Source of the DNA: Salminus brasiliensis
Lineage: Eukaryota > Chordata > Actinopteri > Characiformes > Bryconidae
Reading direction: 5' to 3'
NCBI RefSeq assembly: GCF_030463535.1
Contig: NC_132901.1
Coordinates: forward strand, 8,252,959-8,316,958
Length of the DNA: 64,000 nucleotides
Shown: piece after piece, positions 56,421 to 64,000 of the stretch
Position numbering within the stretch: position 1 is the first letter of the stretch
Layout of the letters: each line of letters opens with the position of its first letter
Notes under the pieces: model-generated
Databases searched by the model: none
What the model was told of the DNA's origin: nothing
Seen by the model: the letters and a program-made list of their open reading frames with translations, nothing else
Position numbers and translations under genes: made by a program

Positions 56421-56540
56421 AATGCTGCTCAGGGGAGGGGGAAGGGAGGAGGAGAAAAAAGGGAGGGGAGGGGAGGGGAGGGGAGGGGAGGGGAAAAGGG
56501 AGTGTGGGGGGTTGGGAAGAAGCGAGCGGACAATTGTTGT

Positions 56541-57037
<497 letters not shown>

Positions 57038-57067
57038 ATGGTGATAGCGGCGTAATCCAAACCCAAC

Positions 57068-57083
57068 GGCTCTTTTAAGAGCC
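57068..57083 (+). terminator. Histone mRNA 3' stem-loop, H2B of cassette V
   Basis: Unchanged element; the following bases read CACGGCTTTTTCG instead of CACGGTTTCTTCG, before the same GAAAGAGC. Confidence 0.95.
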
Positions 57084-57280
57084 ACCCACGGCTTTTTCGA
57101 AAGAGCAGTTTTATTCAAGAACAAAGTCGCCGATGGTAAGCTATAATACTAATTATTATTATTATTAATATTATTATTATTTTTTTTTCCCCCCATGAGT
57201 GCTTCTGCAGCCATTATTGTAAAAGGAATGCCCTTCAGTGTATGTATGTATGTAAATCAACTTACTTAGTTGTTTGTCTG

Positions 57281-60200
57281 CATTTAATTGGTATAGTATA
57301 CTAAGATTCAGGGGCAGAGCAGCAAACTAAAATACTGTGCCATACTAACTGTATGGCGTGGGGTTGTAATGCTAAGTGGGATAAATGAAGCTGCACATCA
57401 CCTGTGAAAGACCAGTCCAGAGGAGATCAGCCTTACAGGTGGGGAATAGTGAGGCAGGAAACCATACTAGGGTTGACTTGAAGCCTAGAACTATACACTT
57501 GATCTTTGTAATGAAAGCTGTCTAGTATATATAACCAGGCATACGGTTAGGAAAGAGAGGAAATAAGTATCTCCACAAGCTTTTTTTTGTTGGGTCACAG
57601 AAGGGTGAAGTTATTCAAAGCCTTAGGTTTATGGTGAGATTTGAGTGAGCAAGAATAGGTTCAGAGCTAGACTTTTGATGTAGAGGGTCGGAGCAAGGCA
57701 AAAGGACGAGGGTAGAGTAAGTAAAATAGTATGGCGGTCAAAGGCCTCAGGTTTATGATGAAGGTGGATTGAGTTAAAGTGACCGTGAGCTTAGGCCTTT
57801 GCCTTAGGATACAAAGGAAGGTTCAGTAAAAGTGAATTTCAGCATTAGCCATCAGCCTGATGATTTGGATACACATGGCCTCGGCCTACTGAGGAATGCA
57901 CATCTAAGTAGAATGGTCATGACTGCATGGAATGGGTTAAATGAAAGTAAAAGTTTAAAAATAATAATTTGGTGTGTTGCTTATTGAGATAGAGGGAGGG
58001 ATGGGGTTAATTTGTTTTAGGACAAGAATGAGATTGGAGTTGTTTCATGTGAGGGGTTTGAATGAGGATGGAGTGATTTTGTTTAATGGTTGGAGGAAGG
58101 ATGGGGTTATTTCATTTTAGGTTTTGTGAGAGAAGGTGGTGGGGTTTGTATTAGAGTATGAATGGAAATGGGTTATTTTATTTTGGGGTTAGACGGCGGA
58201 TGGGGTTATTTGGTTTCATGGTTAGAATGATGTTAAGGTTATGTTGTACTAGGTTAAGAGGGAGGACAGAGTTATTTTGTATTAGGACTACTTGGTTTGG
58301 TCACAAAAAGATGAATTTGGTTGAAGCCTTAGGTTAATGGTGAGATTCGATCGAGCAAGAATAGGTTCAGAGCTAGACTTTTGATGTAGAGGGTCGGAGC
58401 AAGGCAAAAAGACGAGGGTAGAGTAAGTAAATTTAGGTAGCGTAAGTAAAAAAGTATGGCGGTGAAAGTGTTTAGTGCAGATGTGATCTAGGAAGAGTGA
58501 GTAACAGCAGCTTTGTAAACAAGGCCTCAGGTTTATGATGGAGGTGGATTGTGTTAAAGTGACTGTGAGCTTAGGCCTTTGCCTTAGGAAGGTTCAGAAA
58601 AAGTGAATTTCAACATTGGCCATCAGCCTGATGATTTGGATACACATGGCCTCGGCCTACTGAGGAATGCAGATCTAAGTAGAATGGTCATGACTGCATG
58701 GAATGGGTTAAATGAAAGTAAAAGTTTAAAAATAATAATTTGGTGTGTTGCTTATTGAGATAGAGGGAGGGATGGGGTTAATTTGTTTTAGTACAAGAAT
58801 GAAATTGGAGTTGTTTCATGTGAGAGGTTCGAATGAGGATGGGGAGTGATTTTGTATAATGGTTGGAGGAAGGATGGTGTTATTTCATTTTAGGGTTGGA
58901 GAGAGAAGGTCGTGGGGTTTGTATTAGAGTATGAATGAAAATGGGTTATTTTATTTTGGGGTTAGACGGCGGATGGGGTTATTTGGTTTCATGGTTAGAA
59001 TGATGTTAAGGTTATGTTGTACTAGGTTAAGAGGGAGGACAGAGTTATTTTGTATTAGGACTATTTGGTTTGGTTCACTAAAAGATGAATTTGGTTGAAG
59101 CCTTAGGTTAATGGTGAGATTCGAGCGAGCAAGAATAGGTTCAGAGCTAGACTTTTGATGTAGAGGGTCGGAGCAAGGCAAAAGGACGAGGGTAGAGTAA
59201 GTAAAATAGTATGGCGGTCAAAGACCTCAGGTTTATGATGAAGGTGGATTGAGTTAAAGTGACGGTGAGCTTAAGCCTTTGCCTTAGGATACAAAGGAAG
59301 GTTCAGTAAAAGTGAGTTTCAACATTAGCCATCAGCCTGATGATTTGGATACACATGGCCTCGGCCTACTGAGGAATGCACATCTAAGTAGAATGGTCAT
59401 GACTGCATGGAATGGGTTAAATGAAAGTAAAAGTTTAAAATAATAATTTGGTGTGTTGCTTATTGAGATAGAGGGAGGGATGGGGTTAATTTGTTTTAGT
59501 ACAAGAATGAGATTTGAGTTGTTTCATGTGAGGGGTTCGAATGAGGATGGATTGATTTTGTATAATGGTTGGAGGAAGGATGGGGTTATTTCATTTTAGG
59601 GTTTGTGAGAGAAGGTGGTGGGGTTTGTATTAGAGTATGAATGGAAATGGGTTATTTTATTTTGGGGTTAGACGGCGGATGGGGTTATTTGTTTTCATGG
59701 TTAGAATGATGTTAAGGTTATGTTGTACTAGGTTAAGAGGGAGGACAGAGTTATTTTGTATTAGGACTATTTGGTTTGGTTCACTAAAAGATGAATTTGG
59801 TTGAAGCCTTAGGTTAATGGTGAGATTCGAGCGAGCAAGAATAGGTTCAGAGCTAGACTTATGATGTAGAGGGTCGGAGCAAGGCAAAAGGACGAGGGTA
59901 GAGTAAGTAAAATAGTATGGCGGTCAAAGGCCTCAGGTTTATGATGAAGGTGGATTGAGTTAAAGTGACCGTGAGCTTAGGCCTTTGCCTTAGGATACAA
60001 AGGAAGGTTCAGTAAAAGTGAATTTCAGCATTAGCCATCAGCCTGATGATTTGGATACACATGGCCTCGGCCTACTGAGGAATGCACATCTAAGTAGAAT
60101 GGTCATGACTGCATGGAATGGGTTAAATGAAAGTAAAAGTTTAAAAATAATAATTTGGTGTGTTGCTTATTGAGATAGAGGGAGGGATGGGGTTAATTTG

Positions 60201-62759
60201 TTTTAGGACAAGAATGAGATTGGAGTTGTTTCATGTGAGGGGTTCGAATGAGGATGGAGTGATTTTGTTTAATGGTTGGAGGAAGGATGGGGTTATTTCA
60301 TTTTAGGTTTTGTGAGAGAAGGTGGTGGGGTTTGTATTAGAGTATGAATGGAAATGGGTTATTTTATTTTGGGGTTAGACGGCGGATGGGGTTATTTGGT
60401 TTCATGGTTAGAATGATGTTAAGGTTATGTTGTACTAGGTTAAGAGGGAGGACAGAGTTATTTTGTATTAGGACTACTTGGTTTGGTCACAAAAAGATGA
60501 ATTTGGTTGAAGCCTTAGGTTAATGGTGAGATTCGATCGAGCAAGAATAGGTTCAGAGCTAGACTTTTGATGTAGAGGGTCGGAGCAAGGCAAAAAGACG
60601 AGGGTAGAGTAAGTAAATTTAGGTAGCGTAAGTAAAAAAGTATGGCGGTGAAAGTGTTTAGTGCAGATGTGATCTAGGAAGAGTGAGTAACAGCAGCTTT
60701 GTAAACAAGGCCTCAGGTTTATGATGGAGGTGGATTGTGTTAAAGTGACTGTGAGCTTAGGCCTTTGCCTTAGGAAGGTTCAGAAAAAGTGAATTTCAAC
60801 ATTGGCCATCAGCCTGATGATTTGGATACACATGGCCTCGGCCTACTGAGGAATGCAGATCTAAGTAGAATGGTCATGACTGCATGGAATGGGTTAAATG
60901 AAAGTAAAAGTTTAAAAATAATAATTTGGTGTGTTGCTTATTGAGATAGAGGGAGGGATGGGGTTAATTTGTTTTAGTACAAGAATGAAATTGGAGTTGT
61001 TTCATGTGAGAGGTTCGAATGAGGATGGGGAGTGATTTTGTATAATGGTTGGAGGAAGGATGGTGTTATTTCATTTTAGGGTTGGAGAGAGAAGGTCGTG
61101 GGGTTTGTATTAGAGTATGAATGAAAATGGGTTATTTTATTTTGGGGTTAGACGGCGGATGGGGTTATTTGGTTTCATGGTTAGAATGATGTTAAGGTTA
61201 TGTTGTACTAGGTTAAGAGGGAGGACAGAGTTATTTTGTATTAGGACTATTTGGTTTGGTTCACTAAAAGATGAATTTGGTTGAAGCCTTAGGTTAATGG
61301 TGAGATTCGAGCGAGCAAGAATAGGTTCAGAGCTAGACTTTTGATGTAGAGGGTCGGAGCAAGGCAAAAGGACGAGGGTAGAGTAAGTAAAATAGTATGG
61401 CGGTCAAAGATCTCAGGTTTATGATGAAGGTGGATTGAGTTAAAGTGACGGTGAGCTTAAGCCTTTGCCTTAGGATACAAAGGAAGGTTCAGTAAAAGTG
61501 AGTTTCAACATTAGCCATCAGCCTGATGATTTGGATACACATGGCCTCGGCCTACTGAGGAATGCACATCTAAGTAGAATGGTCATGACTGCATGGAATG
61601 GGTTAAATGAAAGTAAAAGTTTAAAAATAATAATTTGGTGTGTTGCTTATTGAGATAGAGGGAGGGATGGGGTTAATTTGTTTTAGTACAAGAATGAGAT
61701 TTGAGTTGTTTCATGTGAGGGGTTCGAATGAGGATGGAGTGATTTTGTATAATGGTTGGAGGAAGGATGGGGTTATTTCATTTTAGGGTTTGTGAGAGAA
61801 GGTGGTGGGGTTTGTATTAGAGTATGAATGGAAATGGGTTATTTTATTTTGGGGTTAGACGGCGGATGGGGTTATTTGTTTTCATGGTTAGAATGATGTT
61901 AAGGTTATGTTGTACTAGGTTAAGAGGGAGGACAGAGTTTTGTATTAGGACTATTTGGTTTGGTTCACTAAAAGATGAATTTGGTTGAAGTCTTAGGTTA
62001 ATGGTGAGATTCGAGCGAGCAAGAATAGATTCATAGATATTTTTTTGATGTAGAGGGTCGGAGCAATGCAAAAGGACGAGGGTAGAGTAAGTCAAATAGT
62101 ATGGCGGTCAAAGGCCTCAGTTTTATGATGAAGGTGGATTGAGTTAAAGTGACGGTGAGCTTAAGCCTTTGCCTTAGGATACAAAGGAAGGTTCAGTAAA
62201 AGTGAGTTTCAACATTAGCCATCAGCCTCATGATTTGGATACACATGGCCTCGGCCTACTGAGGAATGCACATCTAAGTAGAATGGTCATGACTGCATGG
62301 AATGGGTTAAATGAAAGTAAAAGTTTAAAAATAATAATTTGGTGTGTTGCTTATTGAGATAGAGGGAGGGATGGGGTTAATTTGTTTTAGGACAAGAATG
62401 AGATTGGAGTTGTTTCATGTGAGGGGTTCGAATGAGGATGGGGAGTGATTTTGTATAATGGTTGGAGGAAGGATGGGGTTATTTTATTTAGGGTTGGAGA
62501 GAGAAAATGGTTATTTTCTATTAGGGTTAAAATGAAAAATGGGGTTTTAGGGTTTAAATGAGCTTGGGTTTATTTTGTATTGGGGTTAGAGTGAAGGTGC
62601 AGTTATTTTGTATTAGGCTTGAAAAAGGGCATGATAGTTTTATGTTATGTTTAGAATAAGTTTTGTCTTTTTTTTTTTGTTATTTTGTTTTTTGTGTTTT
62701 AGGGTTGGGGGGGTGTATGCAGTTATTTTGTGTTAGGGTTAGTATGAGATTTTTGGCTA
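57281..62759. repeat. H2B-H1 higher-order repeat block of cassette V, seven copies
   Basis: Landmarks at 57653, 58359, 59133, 59839, 60545, 61319 and 62023 (spacings 706, 774, 706, 706, 774, 704). The pattern 706+774+706 occurs twice, so a super-unit of about 2186 bases (57653-59838 and 59839-62022) has been duplicated. Private variants recur at that period: GATTCGATCGAGC at about 58345 and 60531, and TTGTTTTCATGG at about 59690 and 61876. No gene is seen. Confidence 0.9.
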
Positions 62760-63238
62760 TGGTATATTGGGTGTGTTACGAGTGCGTATTAGGGGACCTA
62801 TGGAGATCCGTTCCGAGTGTGGAAGCGCCGGTGACAAAGACGCATCGACGGTGGAAGTCATACTGCGCACACACGGCAACACTGTGCTTTACACACTCCT
62901 CAAGGTCGCCTTGCACGACGAGCAAAACAACGCACCCACGTCTCGGATGCCCAGCACGCTCTCGACGAGGCTCTCCTCCAACGCACCGGATAACACTCGC
63001 CCAGTTCGTGGCACCTTTTGTCGCCGTTTTCCACCGATTAGCACGCCAAATGCGCCGCCGCCCGTTCGGCACGCCGGTAGCGTGGCACGCTTCGGTGAGC
63101 GCCGTATTAAACGCGGCGTCGTTACGCTGCCCTTCCCGTCTTCTCAACACACGGTGGAGCCTCTCGGAGACGAAAGAGCATTTCTACGCTCGCCAAGTTG
63201 AGCTTTCACCCATATTTCGCTCGACAAACGCCGAGAGA
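62760..63238. other. CpG-rich H1 upstream block, cassette V
   Basis: One change (GGAGATCCG for GGAGAGCCG near 62807). Confidence 0.6.
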
Positions 63239-63323
63239 AAACACAAGTGCGAGACTGTCGCTGCCACACGGCTGTGCGGCATCGAGCGAGTTGAGTCTAC
63301 AACGTTCTCATGTGGCTTTTAAG
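63239..63323 (+). promoter_or_regulatory. H1 promoter, cassette V
   Basis: AAACACA at 63239-63245 and TTTTAAG at 63317-63323. Confidence 0.7.
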
Positions 63324-63406
63324 GGCCGGCCCCCTCGCTGCAGCGGGAGGTTCTACAGAACGCTGCAGCAGATTGTGCTCACTCGCGCTCACAGCAAAGC
63401 AGAACA

Positions 63407-64000
63407 ATGGCAGAAGTCGCTCCAGCCCCAGCCGCCTCGGCGCCCGCCAAGGCCTCCAAGAAGAAGGCCGCCGCCCGCCCCAAGAAAGCCGGCCCCAGCG
63501 TGGGCGAGCTCATCGTCAAGGCCGTCTCGGCTTCCAAGGAGAGGAGCGGCGTGTCTCTCGCCGCCCTGAAGAAAGCCCTGGCTGCCGGCGGCTACGACGT
63601 CGAGAAGAACAACTCACGCGTTAAGCTCGCCGTCAAGAGCCTCGTCACCAAGGGCACTCTGGTGCAGACCAAAGGCACCGGCGCGTCGGGCTCTTTCAAG
63701 CTTAACAAGAAGCAGACCGAGGCAAAGAAGAAGCCGGCCGCCAAGAAACCGGCACCTAAAGCTAAGAAGCCGGCCGCCAAGAAACCAGCCGCGGCCAAGA
63801 AGCCCAAGAAGGTAGCAGCCAAGAAACCCACTGCGGCTAAGAAATCCCCCAAGAAGGCCAAGAAGCCCGTCGCGGCCGCTAAGAAGGCAGCGAAGAGCCC
63901 CAAGAAGGCCAAGAAGCCGGCGGCTCCCAAAAAGGCGACCAAGAGCCCAAAGAAAGCCAAAACGGTCAAGCCTAAAGCAGCTAAGCCCAAGGCGGCGAAG
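63407..64000 (+). CDS. Linker histone H1 with Pro17Ser, cut by window end, cassette V
   Basis: The first 198 of an expected 207 codons; the last nine and the stop lie beyond the window. The protein matches cassette I except Pro17 to Ser (AKASKKK, TCC for CCC) in the N-tail, outside the winged-helix domain. All three SPKK sites are present. The leader has A at 63372, the variant shared with cassettes I and III. Confidence 0.96.
   Translation, partial: MAEVAPAPAASAPAKASKKKAAARPKKAGPSVGELIVKAVSASKERSGVSLAALKKALAAGGYDVEKNNSRVKLAVKSLVTKGTLVQTKGTGASGSFKLNKKQTEAKKKPAAKKPAPKAKKPAAKKPAAAKKPKKVAAKKPTAAKKSPKKAKKPVAAAKKAAKSPKKAKKPAAPKKATKSPKKAKTVKPKAAKPKAAK

Overview
The window is a tandem array of replication-dependent histone genes from a vertebrate, most likely a teleost fish. 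The H2B protein fits the zebrafish-type sequence, H3 is of the H3.2 type, and the spacers have the AT-rich, microsatellite-rich look of fish DNA; an otophysan fish (cyprinid, characin or catfish) is my best guess, from memory. Every gene is intronless, on the + strand, and followed 30-45 bases after its stop by the same 16-base histone mRNA stem-loop, GGCTCTTTTAAGAGCC. None of this is bacterial.

The repeating cassette runs H4, H2B, H1, H2A, H3, then a spacer of about 7.1 kb. As I recall, the same gene order and common orientation were reported for salmonid histone repeats. I number the cassettes I to V by their H1 copy. Cassette I (H1 3468, H2A 4639, H3 5624) has lost its H4 and H2B: the first 229 bases are a stub of H3-H4 spacer joined directly to the sequence that normally follows H2B. 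Cassette II is H4 13383, H2B 14561, H1 17635, H2A 18803 and H3 19804; its H2B has Gly74 changed to Val and its H3 is frameshifted by a 4-base deletion. Cassette III is H4 27547, H2B 28725, H1 31802 and H3 32980; a deletion of about 1 kb fuses its H1 out of frame to the tail of H2A. Cassette IV is H4 40690, H2B 41865, H1 45643, H2A 46810 and H3 47796; it is the only cassette with five intact genes. Cassette V is H4 55482, H2B 56663 and H1 63407, which runs off the window end. The H1-to-H1 distances are 14167, 14167, 13841 and 17764 bases.

Between H2B and H1 lies a G/T-rich higher-order repeat. Degenerate monomers of about 33 bases, some with telomere-like TTAGGGTTAG, sit inside units of about 706 or 775 bases. 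The five blocks hold 3, 2, 2, 3 and 7 copies, and the last block is enlarged by a 2.19-kb duplication. Just upstream of each H1 is a CpG-rich stretch of about 480 bases that contains or adjoins the H1 promoter.

The H3-H4 spacer is itself a mosaic. It holds a 1.17-kb diverged tandem duplication whose copies are bounded by inverted copies of one short motif, a perfect 146-base inverted repeat, two exact matches to the motif I know for ZNF143, CTCF-like motifs, (GT)n(GA)n and (TA)n tracts, and a CpG-containing stretch that looks like the promoter, first coding exon and first intron of an unrelated gene.

The genes supply the five histones for S-phase chromatin: H3.2, H4, H2A and H2B for the octamer and H1 for the linker. 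The copies are almost identical, yet variants at different sites combine in all possible ways, which points to exchange or gene conversion between repeats. Several lesions carry microhomology or templated insertions at the joint. Because the array is repetitive, each lesion also needs checking against assembly error.
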